Positions 1 through 8,809 of a DNA stretch of 49,749 nucleotides are shown in pieces. Numbering within the stretch: the first letter of the stretch is position 1; each line of letters opens with the position of its first letter. The position numbers and the translations under genes were made by a program. Where the stretch lies: assembly GCA_903901335.1 (NCBI GenBank), contig CAIUQR010000069.1, forward strand, positions 1 through 49,749. Direction: 5' to 3'. The DNA is from an uncultured delta proteobacterium (GTDB lineage: Bacteria; Desulfobacterota; Desulfobulbia; Desulfobulbales; Desulfocapsaceae). The notes below the pieces were generated by a model. That model saw only the letters and a list, made by a program, of their open reading frames with translations. It searched no databases and was not told the origin of the DNA.

Positions 1-1
1 A

Positions 2-100
2 TCGCGTAATTTCAAATACTTACGTATAGCTGTTTTTCGTCAGCATCTTGCTGAATTTAAAGAATATTTTCCATGTCCGTGCGCGGGCGATCCCGCCTGA
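2..100 (+). CDS. C-terminal tail of an unidentified gene entering from the left edge
   Basis: An open frame runs in from the window edge and stops at a TGA at 98-100. Its tail contains a plausible protein end (residues reading AVFRQHLAEFKEYF). It lies exactly where the opposite-strand TrfA-like frame breaks off, so it could be the end of an inserted transposase gene. I do not recognise the family. Only 32 codons are visible, so chance cannot be excluded. Confidence 0.22.
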   Translation, partial: SRNFKYLRIAVFRQHLAEFKEYFPCPCAGDPA

Positions 101-116
101 CCCTCGACCAACGTTT

Positions 117-611
117 TTAAAAAACGGTAAACTTCAGATTACGTTTTGCCTCAATCGTAATCATCGCGGCTGTGAAATCGAACATGGCTCGGTGGAGCCA
201 TTGATAATCGTGTTTGCCTGTGCTTCGTCCAATTCCCCGTAGAAACGCAGCTCGGTTAATCTCGACAGGCATACCGAGCGGGGTTTTCCGAGCCAGGAAA
301 ACCAACTGCATCCATATGTCTGATTGAGCTTCGTCCAACTGATGTCCGGTGAAAGTAAGAATTGCGTCGCCCCGGCTCACAAGTATTGCCCTGTCGTGGT
401 ATTTTTTCCGGCCCCTGGCCACAGGTGCAAAAAGACTGGACCGGGCAATATGATTCGGCATGGCTCGCATTGCCTCTTCCATTCCAGGTAAAAACATCTG
501 TGCGGGTGCTTTTGCCGTTTGTTGGTCTTGTTCTTTTTGCGCTTCTTCCGTTCTTTCCGCCAACCATGACAAAACTGCTTCAGTAGTCTTAATTCCTGCT
601 TCCACATTCAT
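117..611 (-). CDS. trfA: TrfA-family plasmid replication initiator, 3'-truncated
   Basis: The protein resembles the first half of TrfA-type initiators, which bind iterons at oriV and load the helicase. Family-like blocks are RSSLFAPVARGRKKYHDRA, the FTGHQLDEAQSDIWMQLVFL stretch and the RGIGRSTGKHDYQWL stretch. I chose ATG 611; a TTG at 617 is the other option. The frame stops at 117 after about 164 residues, whereas TrfA-like proteins usually continue for about 100 more with a second winged-helix part. The bases beyond the stop give no good continuation in any frame, so the gene looks interrupted or frameshifted. It may be inactive, leaving replication to another initiator such as the gene at 41496-42812. 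Confidence 0.68.
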   Translation of the reverse strand: MNVEAGIKTTEAVLSWLAERTEEAQKEQDQQTAKAPAQMFLPGMEEAMRAMPNHIARSSLFAPVARGRKKYHDRAILVSRGDAILTFTGHQLDEAQSDIWMQLVFLARKTPLGMPVEINRAAFLRGIGRSTGKHDYQWLHRAMFDFTAAMITIEAKRNLKFTVF

Positions 612-775
612 ATTCAAATCCCGAAAGAATTTTCTAAACTGCCCTTATTGCACACCACATACAACACACACAACCGATCCACGCTTGATCGTGCAACCTT
701 GGAGGTGTTTTGCCCTTCCTGTCGTGTTTTTATTGCTACACCTCCCTGTGTTTTTCCCCCAGACCTTGACTTTTT

Positions 776-804
776 CCTAGAAAATGATAGTAGTTTATTC
801 TAGG
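776..804. promoter_or_regulatory. Inverted repeat, possible operator
   Basis: CCTAGAA (776-782) and TTCTAGG (798-804) form a perfect 7-bp inverted repeat in the divergent gap between the trfA-like gene and the 868 gene. A TTGACT at 766-771 could be a -35 box, but no clear -10 follows at proper spacing. A role as a binding site is inference. Confidence 0.3.
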
Positions 805-823
805 GTATTGTATTCGTAGCAAC

Positions 824-841
824 CCTGTCCTGGGGGACAGG
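824..841 (+). other. Short hairpin just upstream of the 868 gene
   Basis: CCTGTCC (824-830) and GGACAGG (835-841) pair perfectly around a TGGG loop, about 10 bases before the GGAG ribosome-binding site. It could form in the leader of the small membrane gene. It has no T-tract, so it is not a terminator. Confidence 0.35.
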
Positions 842-867
842 AGAAATTTATCGTCTGGAGTGACATC

Positions 868-1191
868 ATGGTCGACGTCATGGATTGGCATATGTATTTG
901 ATTCTCTTCATCGCAATCATTGTCTTTATTGGCATAGCTCTCTTATTGGAAAGGGCTAAAAAGAAACCGAAAGATCCGTTGTCGATCTGGAATCCGGATA
1001 ATTTTTCTTTATATTTTGATGGTGATACCAAGTCTCATTTGCCTCGCGATCAAGATGATATAATGACTGATCCCGCATACGAGATTTTATATTGTAATAT
1101 TTGGCATGACTCTCCCCGCGAGTCTCATTATATTGAAGTTGGTAATGATCCATTTTTTGACCCAATGTCTTACAATTTAAACAAATATTAA
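868..1191 (+). CDS. Small membrane-anchored protein of unknown function
   Basis: This 107-residue protein has one strong N-terminal membrane segment (about residues 9-28, ending LLLERAKKKPKDP) and a polar tail rich in Asp, His and Tyr. The positive residues after the segment suggest the tail is cytoplasmic. ATG 868 follows a TGGAG ribosome-binding site at good spacing. A second ATG five codons on is less likely. The gene converges with traG, whose stop lies four bases beyond this gene's stop. I do not recognise the family. It may belong to the mating or entry-exclusion functions often found beside traG, but that is only a positional guess. Confidence 0.55.
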   Translation: MVDVMDWHMYLILFIAIIVFIGIALLLERAKKKPKDPLSIWNPDNFSLYFDGDTKSHLPRDQDDIMTDPAYEILYCNIWHDSPRESHYIEVGNDPFFDPMSYNLNKY

Positions 1192-1194
1192 TCT

Positions 1195-4194
1195 TTATCG
1201 GTTTCCGTTCTTGCCTTGATCGGCCCCTTCCGCGTGTTGCACAATGCGATTGATCTCTTTGTTGAAACCCGGAGAGAGATGCAACGCCTCCTGCTCGGTT
1301 TCAGGCGGCTTCTGGATTGTCCCCAACACGCTGCCCCCCTGTTCCACGTTATAGTGATCTTTCCTCTCCCTATCGTGCGCACCCGTGTTGATCTCCACCG
1401 CCTTATCGTCCATGTGGCTCTGAATCCCTTTCGCATTTTCTGACCAGCCACCTACGTTCTGCCCCCCTTGGAAATTATCAGGGATGATGGAGTCGGTTTC
1501 CGCCCTCGCCCTGGACAACGCAGGCTGAACTCCTGCCGGTGCGCCGCTTGTCGCCTGACCGCCCCACTCCCTGATGCCCTGTTGTACCGCAGCCGCTGTG
1601 TCGCTGCCGGATCCACCCCGGCGAGCATAGAAGTCCGCGTAAGCTCGATGAACAAACTCTTGTCCTTTGGGTCCGCCTTCTGTCACCTTGTTGCTCAGAT
1701 AGTCCGCCGAGGTTTGCAACGCTTCCGGCGTTGTCGAGCCGTCAAAATGATGCTTGGCGTAATCCGTCAAAAATGCCGCAGTCAGGTTCTCGCCGGTGGA
1801 TTGCTGCGCCCTGCTCATGTTTCTGGCCTCGTTCAACAGAGAATAGGCCTCTGAGTTTCCGCTCTTCTGGGCGATGGAACTTGCCCAGGCCAGTCCTTCC
1901 TGGGCGCTTGCGGTATGATTGAGGGCCTCGCTCCAAGCGCTCCCTTCGGCACGCCTCAAAGCGTTCGAGGTCGCTTCGGATACCTTCATTGAAAATTGAT
2001 GGCCGTCAGCCCCTTGTAATTGTAAGTTGCCATCCATGCCGATTGATGCCCCTACTCCGTTCTCAGAAATTCCTCCGTGCGCTCCAAGAAAATTCTTCAA
2101 TTGCTTTACTTCTTTCCAATCCGCAGTTTTTGAGAAATCGGAATTTTCCCCGATGTTCTTCTCAAAGTTCGTAGCAAATGTTTTGTTCAAGGAATCGCTA
2201 TATGCCTTGCTGGTCGCATCGGTTCCACCTGCCTGCCGGGCTTCGCTCAAGAACTTCTCGATCCCGTTATTCTTGGCAATGGAGTGCGAGGCACCCTGAA
2301 TATTCATCTGTATCGAGGCCTCGGTCATTTTTATCGGATCAAGGCCGTTGATTGTGGCACTGTTGAGATGCGAACCACCGGTCCCGTCATAACCGAAGGA
2401 CAGTTTGCTGCCTGTGGGGGAAGTGTTGTCGGCCATAACCATCCGTCCGTCCGGACTGATAACCGGACTGAATTTCCCGGTATTCGTGGCGAGGTTCATC
2501 GAACCAGCCAGCATTCCGCCCTGAACGCTAAGAGAATCAGCGGAGCCGGGAGCGATTCTTCCCTCGGCTTCGGCCTGTTGTGCGGCAATCCCGACGTTTT
2601 TCGCCATTGCGATCCGCCGTTCCTCTTCCATGGCCATCGCCCTGCCGCGATTGACAAACCTTTCCGAACCCTCGACGCCCATGCTTGACCATGCCCGCAA
2701 AAGCTCCTGCTGTTCGGCTGACCGTCCTTCCGGCGTGAACATCTTACCGCCGGCCTGCCCGCCCTGGACCGCTGCCCCGGTCAAACTTCCGGCAAGGTGA
2801 GCAAGGGCCGAGCCGCCGAACGCTACTATCATCCCGGTGATTACCGACGCCAGCATCAGACCTGCCCCACGGACAATGCCGAACATCGCCAGCGTCTTGG
2901 CCGCAAGTGTCGGAACTGCGGCCATTGCCAGCATCCCGAGATTGTTCGGACCTACATTTCTGAAAGCGGTAGTGGCATACATCACACCCGCCATATGGAT
3001 AGCCGCGTCCGTTATGCCCCAGATGGTGAGAAAGGCAAAAAAACCGAACATCACGGTCACTGACTTGCCGACAAGGGGGGTCGGCAATAAAAGAGCAAGG
3101 AACGGGGTAAGGCAGAGCGCAATAGCGGTCAGGACAGACTTTATTATCGGTATCCACTGATTCATCGTGGTCCCCACACCGAAGCCGGATGACGTTATGC
3201 TTCTGTCGGCCTGCAAGGCCGCGCTCGTTTGAGCATTCCCCATGAAGGTGTGATACAGCATCGCGGAGAGTTGCGACTGCCGCAGGATGGTGTCATAGCT
3301 GTAATTCGTCCCTGTTCCCATATTGACGGTGTTGCTTATCAAGCTCTGACAGGTTGCGAGTTGTACGGGATCTGACGAGTTGATTCCGCCGTTATTGCAT
3401 GTCTTGTTCAGCGCGTCGTTATAGTTGTTAGGATTGGCGAAGAAAGGTTGCAATTTGGTCCATGCGTCCGTACAGGTCAGCGGATTGCCGCCAGGGTTTG
3501 TCGAGTCGTAGTATATGGTGAAAATAGCCGGATTCACCGCATTGGCCAATGTCGTGAGAAAATCGGTGTTGTTCCCCGTGAGATCGGCAAAACCTATAGT
3601 CCCCCCGGTCCGCATTGTCTCGAACAGAACACACTTGTCCATGTATTCTTCCATGGACATCGTGGCGTAAATATCCTGCGCGTTGCTCATATCCGACAAC
3701 ATTCCGAAACCGATGCCACCCGCATTACCGGAGTATGAGTTGACCGGGCCGGTCGCTGTATCGCATAATTTGACTATCGCGCGTTCCAATTTGTTGAAAC
3801 TTCCAGCGATGAAAACAATGCCGTTGGGAATGCCGCCTATCGTCTGCGTCTTGTTCAGCGTCGCGTCATAGATCGCGACATTCCCGGTCGGAACAAACAG
3901 CGCGAAGTAAAGAGCGGCACCCAGAAGCACCTTACCCACCCACAACAAGGGGGCCGGCCTCTTGCCAACCCAAGCAGCGAGAATCCAGGCAATCGCGCCG
4001 CCTATGAGACCATAAAGAGCAAATACCGTCAGTAGCTGCTTATAATTGACATCACTGAAAATAAGAGCGACAAGGTTGAAAATAGGAACCATCAGGTCGA
4101 ACCCGCCGTAGGTATAAAACTCCATATTGAGCGCCCAGGCCGACTTCGCCCAAAAGACTAGCAGGACCGCTATCAGACAGAATGTTTTCTTCAC
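1195..4194 (-). CDS. traG: TraG, F-type mating-pair formation and stabilisation protein
   Basis: TraG is an inner-membrane protein. Its N-terminal part is needed for pilus assembly, and its long periplasmic C-terminal part stabilises mating pairs. I chose a GTG start at 4194 because TAAGGAG lies seven bases upstream and a signal-like segment follows immediately (VKKTFCLIAVLLVFWAKS). Hydrophobic segments cluster in residues 1-110 and about 370-500, with GFFAFLTIWGITDAAIH typical of TraG_N. The remainder, to about residue 999, is hydrophilic and rich in Ser, Gly and Ala. It is the last gene of the operon, matching the traH-traG order of F. A small membrane gene is inserted between traH and traG, which F lacks. 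Longer ATG starts upstream lack a good ribosome-binding site. Confidence 0.88.
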   Translation of the reverse strand: MKKTFCLIAVLLVFWAKSAWALNMEFYTYGGFDLMVPIFNLVALIFSDVNYKQLLTVFALYGLIGGAIAWILAAWVGKRPAPLLWVGKVLLGAALYFALFVPTGNVAIYDATLNKTQTIGGIPNGIVFIAGSFNKLERAIVKLCDTATGPVNSYSGNAGGIGFGMLSDMSNAQDIYATMSMEEYMDKCVLFETMRTGGTIGFADLTGNNTDFLTTLANAVNPAIFTIYYDSTNPGGNPLTCTDAWTKLQPFFANPNNYNDALNKTCNNGGINSSDPVQLATCQSLISNTVNMGTGTNYSYDTILRQSQLSAMLYHTFMGNAQTSAALQADRSITSSGFGVGTTMNQWIPIIKSVLTAIALCLTPFLALLLPTPLVGKSVTVMFGFFAFLTIWGITDAAIHMAGVMYATTAFRNVGPNNLGMLAMAAVPTLAAKTLAMFGIVRGAGLMLASVITGMIVAFGGSALAHLAGSLTGAAVQGGQAGGKMFTPEGRSAEQQELLRAWSSMGVEGSERFVNRGRAMAMEEERRIAMAKNVGIAAQQAEAEGRIAPGSADSLSVQGGMLAGSMNLATNTGKFSPVISPDGRMVMADNTSPTGSKLSFGYDGTGGSHLNSATINGLDPIKMTEASIQMNIQGASHSIAKNNGIEKFLSEARQAGGTDATSKAYSDSLNKTFATNFEKNIGENSDFSKTADWKEVKQLKNFLGAHGGISENGVGASIGMDGNLQLQGADGHQFSMKVSEATSNALRRAEGSAWSEALNHTASAQEGLAWASSIAQKSGNSEAYSLLNEARNMSRAQQSTGENLTAAFLTDYAKHHFDGSTTPEALQTSADYLSNKVTEGGPKGQEFVHRAYADFYARRGGSGSDTAAAVQQGIREWGGQATSGAPAGVQPALSRARAETDSIIPDNFQGGQNVGGWSENAKGIQSHMDDKAVEINTGAHDRERKDHYNVEQGGSVLGTIQKPPETEQEALHLSPGFNKEINRIVQHAEGADQGKNGNR

Positions 4195-4205
4195 CTCTTT
4201 TCTCC

Positions 4206-4679
4206 TTACCTTTTTCGGCTCCCGACCCATTTTATAAAACGGAGAAGAATGGCAGTCTCTTCTTTGAGTTCTTCCCATTCCTTTTGTAATATTTCTTTAT
4301 TCTGTGTTTTCCTTATCTTACGCCATTTTCGATATTCCAAGACCAAGACCGCAAACATGATGATCATTGCCAACGCCCAGGAGATGAACGTGGCAGCGTC
4401 TCTGCCGGAAATCCCTGACCATTGGAGGCTGAAAAGGCTTTGACAATACAAAAAGGTTAAAATCAAAGTCATAGCTGCTCCAATTATCAGGACAAACCCG
4501 GTCAGCGAATACTTCAGAAACAACCAGGACATTTCAAAGAGTCTCCCTACACACATCAGCCCCGTCCCGATGCACAACGCAATTTCTTCAACCAGGTTCT
4601 CAATTTTTTGAGGGGTTGAAACTCCAAAACTCCTCCGGGTATCGTACATGACCTTCAGAAGTGTATTTTTGCATCTCAT
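4206..4679 (-). CDS. Small membrane protein between traH and traG
   Basis: This 157-residue protein has three likely membrane segments (about residues 28-45, 50-78 and 92-112) and a basic, charged C-terminal tail with a coiled-coil look (KEWEELKEETAILLRFIKW). ATG 4679 follows AAGGGG six bases upstream; a TTG one codon earlier is also open. The gene sits 12 bases from the TraG start and 26 bases after the traH stop, so it is co-transcribed with both. I do not recognise a family. The position suggests an accessory mating-pair or entry-exclusion protein, but nothing in the sequence proves this. Confidence 0.6.
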   Translation of the reverse strand: MRCKNTLLKVMYDTRRSFGVSTPQKIENLVEEIALCIGTGLMCVGRLFEMSWLFLKYSLTGFVLIIGAAMTLILTFLYCQSLFSLQWSGISGRDAATFISWALAMIIMFAVLVLEYRKWRKIRKTQNKEILQKEWEELKEETAILLRFIKWVGSRKR

Positions 4680-4704
4680 CAATTACCCCTTTATTATCTA
4701 TCCG

Positions 4705-6156
4705 TTATTCCGCCACCTTTCTTCCGACAGAGTTCGCGGCATAGTCCCCAAAACGCTTTCTGACCTGGCTGTTCACATATGCCTCCTGCTGTTGCTGCTG
4801 CTGCAAATATTGCATCGAAGCCGCGAACTGCGTTGCGGACGTGTTGTAACTGGCCTGGGCCGCTTTCCTGACCTTCTGTATATTTTCCATCATCATTGCC
4901 AGGTTTTTATCTATGTTAGGCGCAAACGTTGCGTCAGCACACTTGGTGTCCTTCTGGCCGGAAGCAGCCCCACTTTGCCGGGAAAGGATCTCTCTTGCTT
5001 TCATGGCAATACCGTCGGTACGGGTGTAGAGGTCGGCGAGCATCTGCAAGGCATACGCCTTTGCTGTCAGGTCAGCCAGATTGCCGATTGTCTGGCTTGT
5101 GGTATTTGTGGCAATCGCCAGCTTCAGAATCGGAATTGTCGCAATAGGGTCCTTTGCGATAAAAGCCAGATCCGTACTGGAAAGGGCGGTCTTGGTCATC
5201 ATATCGTTTAGGATATTGTTAAGTTCGTTCGTCGCGTAATTTGTCAGATCAGCGTTGGTGTCAGTAATCTGCGCACACGCCTCCAGGGTGTCTTTCGCGA
5301 AAACCTTTCCGGCTACGACGGCCCCGAGATCGCTCTGGTTGTTTTGCGGACATGGCTCCACATAACTGACGTTGTGATTCTGGGTGATATTGAGCCGTAC
5401 ATCCCCGACAAGTCCCCGCATCAGATTGGTGTATGCTGCCGGCAACCCCATTTGGCTGCCAAGATTGGAAAGAAGCAGTCCATCCTTTAGAAAGATCGTG
5501 GTGATAGCGGAATTGCACCCTGACATGACACTCTGCGTATCCGCCGTAGACGGGACATTGTTTGCTGATTTTTGCGACTTGGTAAGAGAAGACCATAAAT
5601 CCGAAGCACCGCTTGAAAGTTTGTCGTAGTTGATTGCCTCTCCGAGTTCACTTCTCTGGGCATCAGTCATTTTCCAGTCGGTCGCATCCGCAACGGTTGC
5701 AACAATGGATTTTCCAGCCGCGCATTCGTTCATTTGCAGATGATTCAGCGTGTCGGAGATCGATTCAAGGTTTTTGATGGTGTTCGCACACTGCTCACAC
5801 ACGGTTTTGAGGGCAAGATCGAAGGCCACCCCCGCCGCGTTTGAAAGGATCGCCTGGAGCTTTGTGACCAGGTAGTTCGAGTTCATGAAGGAAAACCCAC
5901 CCATGAACACGTCGATGCCGCCGCAGCCGCTTTTTATGTGCGGCATCGTGGTGGTAACCGGGTATGTGGTCGGGTCCTGCCAGCGCATGGAAAAATTTCC
6001 GCCTGAGTAATACCCTCTTTCCTGGCCCTGGATATACGAAGGCCCACTTCCCGATTGCTGATTGACCCAATCGTCAACCCAACCTGAAGCGCTTGCGGTG
6101 TGTGCCAGGACGCAGGAAAATCCAATTGCCGCTATGGCCATATAGATTTTCTTCAT
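4705..6156 (-). CDS. traH: TraH, F-type pilus assembly protein
   Basis: TraH is a periplasmic or outer-membrane-associated component of the F-type apparatus, needed for pilus extension and working with TraF, TraU, TraW and TrbC. The 483-residue protein begins with a signal peptide (MKKIYMAIAAIGFSCVLA, cleavage near ASA/SG). It then shows the conserved CGGIDVFMGGFSFMNSN block and cysteine pairs such as VCEQCA, which fit a disulfide-dependent fold. A coiled-coil, Gln-rich segment (LQQQQQQEA) lies near the C-terminus. Length is close to F TraH (about 458). The ATG overlaps the traF stop as ATGA, with a GGAGG upstream, so translation is coupled. Confidence 0.9.
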   Translation of the reverse strand: MKKIYMAIAAIGFSCVLAHTASASGWVDDWVNQQSGSGPSYIQGQERGYYSGGNFSMRWQDPTTYPVTTTMPHIKSGCGGIDVFMGGFSFMNSNYLVTKLQAILSNAAGVAFDLALKTVCEQCANTIKNLESISDTLNHLQMNECAAGKSIVATVADATDWKMTDAQRSELGEAINYDKLSSGASDLWSSLTKSQKSANNVPSTADTQSVMSGCNSAITTIFLKDGLLLSNLGSQMGLPAAYTNLMRGLVGDVRLNITQNHNVSYVEPCPQNNQSDLGAVVAGKVFAKDTLEACAQITDTNADLTNYATNELNNILNDMMTKTALSSTDLAFIAKDPIATIPILKLAIATNTTSQTIGNLADLTAKAYALQMLADLYTRTDGIAMKAREILSRQSGAASGQKDTKCADATFAPNIDKNLAMMMENIQKVRKAAQASYNTSATQFAASMQYLQQQQQQEAYVNSQVRKRFGDYAANSVGRKVAE

Positions 6157-7109
6157 AATGATCCCCCTCCTCCTTTATTCTTATTCTTTTGCAGGATTGA
6201 CCTTGGATCGAGCGAACCCCCTTTCTCAAAGTCGGTATTCGTAAATGTGTCTATCTCGGTATCTCCGTTCAGGTAGCGGATGGCCTGGTAGCTTTTCTGC
6301 TCCATCTCCTCAAGTGATATTACGCCGACCGCAATTGGCATATACTGCTCGCTGCCTTGCCGGATCAGCATCAAGGTCGGAGTGGTCGTGATATTGAATC
6401 GTGCCGCCATGCCTGTCTGTTCCGCGATGTTGATCGGCTTGATCTCCCAACCGTACTTCTCCGTAAAGTATTTCAGTATTCCGACCTGTTTTTCGCAGAA
6501 GCCGCAGCCTGGCTTCCAGAAGAACAGAATAGCGTGATCGTTCTTTGCAGTACTGATCGTGTCGAAAATCTCCTTCTCCCGCATCTGGACACGAGCCTCC
6601 ATGCCCGGCGTGGTTCCTGGGTAAACATCGTTCACGCTGAGAGTGGCGGCATCTTTTTGTGTCACAAACTGGACGGCAGAGGTAAAGGCGGCGGCTTTCC
6701 GTCTGGCAATATCCTGCATGGTGAGATAGGTCCCGACATTCTCTTCCGTAGGATACTGCACGGCTGTTTTCAGCCGCACATTCAGCAATGCCTGGAACTG
6801 ATCCGGGTACATATTGTAGAGTTCTTCGTCGGTATATCTTTTGTCGTCCGGAGCCTGCTGTTCCGCTTGTTGATCTTTAGGGTGCTGTACTTTGAGCTTC
6901 GGCTTTTTTTGTGGGGGATCATCAGGCATGACAAGGGGGTCGTGATACCAGTACCAGCCTTTCTTGGGTGTGCTGTCATAGTATTGAGCCTCAGGCTGAG
7001 GCTGTTCCTTTTTCGGTGGCTCAACCCCTGCATAGACAGGTGAAGAGCAGAGCATGACCAAAAGCAGAACAGCACTACCAGATCGGATATGCTTTATATA
7101 AGATTTCAT
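6153..7109 (-). CDS. traF: TraF, thioredoxin-fold conjugation protein
   Basis: F-type TraF is a periplasmic thioredoxin-fold protein needed for pilus assembly. This 318-residue version keeps a C-x-x-C motif (KPGCGFCEKQVG, near residue 205) and the cis-proline region TTTPTL. F TraF itself lacks an active-site pair, so this copy could be redox-active like TrbB, whose gene is not seen here. I prefer ATG 7109 over the upstream TTG (7142), because the signal peptide begins directly after it and ends near SSPVYA. It overlaps the S26 peptidase gene by 35 bases. Its redox activity would fit the many cysteines in TraU and TraH. Confidence 0.87.
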   Translation of the reverse strand: MKSYIKHIRSGSAVLLLVMLCSSPVYAGVEPPKKEQPQPEAQYYDSTPKKGWYWYHDPLVMPDDPPQKKPKLKVQHPKDQQAEQQAPDDKRYTDEELYNMYPDQFQALLNVRLKTAVQYPTEENVGTYLTMQDIARRKAAAFTSAVQFVTQKDAATLSVNDVYPGTTPGMEARVQMREKEIFDTISTAKNDHAILFFWKPGCGFCEKQVGILKYFTEKYGWEIKPINIAEQTGMAARFNITTTPTLMLIRQGSEQYMPIAVGVISLEEMEQKSYQAIRYLNGDTEIDTFTNTDFEKGGSLDPRSILQKNKNKGGGGSL

Positions 7110-7581
7110 TTTTCTTAATAAATCCAAAGTATTTACTATCAAAACTGCGCAAATTCGAGCCTATCATAAAATAATTTTCCAGAGGAATAACCCCGTTGAA
7201 AGAGAACAGCGGGAGAGTGTTTCCGTGGCTATCCGTTATCAGGGCCTGCCCTAGAGGCTTTCCGTTGCAGGAAAATCTCCTGTCAGCATCCACCGCAAGC
7301 AAATCACCCGGTGCGCAGCCCACCTCCTTGGTCAGCATGTTGTGGTAGGCCAGACTCTTTTGCAGGAACTTAAAATCATAGTATTTGAAGACAAGATAGT
7401 CGCCGGTCTCAATTTTTGCGGGTGGTCCACAGAGGAAAAAAATCCGGTGGGCCAGCGAATCGCTGATAACGACATCCAGTCTTCCGGGAAGCCACCAGCC
7501 AATGAGGCCTGCAGCCAAGGCCAGGAGAATGGCCGTGGAGATTTCCTTGCGGGTTAATCGCTTGAAAAGTTTTGGAATCAT
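7075..7581 (-). CDS. S26-family signal peptidase of the conjugation operon
   Basis: This 168-residue protein resembles the S26 peptidases found in transfer operons (RP4 TraF type), which mature pilins or other exported subunits. One N-terminal membrane anchor (about residues 14-31) is followed by the catalytic serine region (VISDSLAHRIFF, Ser40 or Ser42). The general-base lysine is in LTKEVGCAPGD (Lys85), and the C-terminal FMIGSNLRSFDSKYFGFI block matches S26 box E. The usual S-M-P around the serine is replaced by S-D-S-L. F itself uses the host leader peptidase, so an element-encoded enzyme is a notable addition. It may process the TraA-like propilin at 16611-16967. The start overlaps the trbI stop as ATGA. 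Confidence 0.82.
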   Translation of the reverse strand: MIPKLFKRLTRKEISTAILLALAAGLIGWWLPGRLDVVISDSLAHRIFFLCGPPAKIETGDYLVFKYYDFKFLQKSLAYHNMLTKEVGCAPGDLLAVDADRRFSCNGKPLGQALITDSHGNTLPLFSFNGVIPLENYFMIGSNLRSFDSKYFGFIKKNEILYKAYPIW

Positions 7582-8021
7582 TCGGAACCAACTCTCTTTA
7601 CTGCGGTTCCAGGGGAAAACGATATTTCCCTGCCGTTTGCAAGAACGATATCCTTGATGATTACCGTCTGGTTTTGTGGTTGTTTTTTGATAAAATCCTG
7701 GAACTGGCCAAGCCTTGCGGTTATCTCCTCTTTTCCGATCTTGCCCTGTGACAAAAGTTCCGTCTGCTCCTTAACAAAGCCGGCCAAATCAACGACCACC
7801 ACCTTGCTGGCAAAGAACTTGTCATAAGCCGTGACCGCAATAAATGCCGCGATCAAGGCAATGACTACTACGTCCAGATACCCGACAGTTAATTTCTTCG
7901 AGGGAGTTTCTTTCCCTGAAACATCACCTGCATCTTTCGAGACTATCTTTTTTGACGTGCTGGTTTTGGTGTTTTCCGGCTCTTTTTTTTCCGGTCCTTC
8001 GATCATGATCTCGTCGTTCAA
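7578..8021 (-). CDS. trbI: TrbI-like F-type conjugation protein
   Basis: F-type TrbI is a small inner-membrane protein that influences pilus retraction. The 147-residue protein has a charged N-terminal cytoplasmic stretch and a single membrane segment (about residues 47-66, LDVVVIALIAAFIAVTAYDK). A periplasmic part follows with VVVVDLAGFVKEQTELL, similar in layout to the family. The start is TTG, overlapping the trbC stop as TTGA and preceded by GAGGGG. In F, trbI lies between traC and traW; here it follows trbC, so the order is rearranged. Identification rests on topology and motif resemblance. Confidence 0.75.
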   Translation of the reverse strand: MNDEIMIEGPEKKEPENTKTSTSKKIVSKDAGDVSGKETPSKKLTVGYLDVVVIALIAAFIAVTAYDKFFASKVVVVDLAGFVKEQTELLSQGKIGKEEITARLGQFQDFIKKQPQNQTVIIKDIVLANGREISFSPGTAVKRVGSE

Positions 8022-8809
8022 TGTGTCCCCCTCAGTTTCTTGATTAATCCTTCTAAAAAAGGACTCCGGGCTTCGCTGTTGATTCTTGTGAGCATAAAAT
8101 CAAGCGCGGAATCCCCGCCCAACGCCCAGGAATCCTCTCCGTTGGTATAGACGACCGTGGGGACCTGGGTTATGCTGTACTGTGTAAACAAGGTTGAATT
8201 GACCGCAATCCGGACTTTCATCCGTGGACAACGCTGGCCTTGGAGATCCACACATTCCAGGTTTTCCTGCATAACGTGGCCGAAATACCTGCCGGCCGCC
8301 CTCTTGTCCTTGACCCCATTTGTCAGTCCGAAAAAAACCGGAACAATATCACCGCCGCCGTAGAGTGCCGCCTGCGTCAGATAGGCATGGACGGTCACAT
8401 CCGGCACGGAGCTTGACAGAAAAATATAGACCGTCTCTTTAGATGAACCCTGTTGGGATTGAGGCTGAATAAGCGGAGTGTCTGCCGGAGTATTCTCCTT
8501 CTGGACCCGCTCTTTTTCGTCTTGTAGTTTTTTCTGGTTCTCGGTGGAATTGAAGTTCCCCACCGCTTGTTTCGCCTCTTTTTCCCCCTGGTCGTTCTGC
8601 TCCTGCGTTGGGAGGAGAGGCTTTGTTCCAGATATGTTTTTCTGGACATCGTTCAGGACTTTATTGATATCCTGTTGCATCTTCTCCGTGTCCACCCCAG
8701 GAATATCCTTTCCTATCTCCGGCACGGCGGTTTCTTCCGACCTGGAGTATCCGGCAAAAAGCCAGGAGATCATAAAAAAACAAACTATTAATCGCAGCAT
8801 GTGCAGCAT
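8018..8809 (-). CDS. trbC: TrbC, F-type pilus assembly protein
   Basis: F-type TrbC is a periplasmic protein that acts with TraW in pilus assembly. The 263-residue protein has a signal peptide (MLHMLRLIVCFFMISWLFA). A Gln- and Lys-rich linker follows (to about residue 120). The conserved domain comes next, beginning ETVYIFLSSSVPDVTVHAYL and continuing through VPVFFGL, AVNSTLFTQYSI and VPTVV. That layout is typical of TrbC_Ftype, whose fold is thioredoxin-like. I chose ATG 8809, which has AGGA seven bases upstream; an upstream in-frame start at 8833 lies deeper in traU. The gene overlaps traU and then trbI. Confidence 0.85.
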   Translation of the reverse strand: MLHMLRLIVCFFMISWLFAGYSRSEETAVPEIGKDIPGVDTEKMQQDINKVLNDVQKNISGTKPLLPTQEQNDQGEKEAKQAVGNFNSTENQKKLQDEKERVQKENTPADTPLIQPQSQQGSSKETVYIFLSSSVPDVTVHAYLTQAALYGGGDIVPVFFGLTNGVKDKRAAGRYFGHVMQENLECVDLQGQRCPRMKVRIAVNSTLFTQYSITQVPTVVYTNGEDSWALGGDSALDFMLTRINSEARSPFLEGLIKKLRGTH

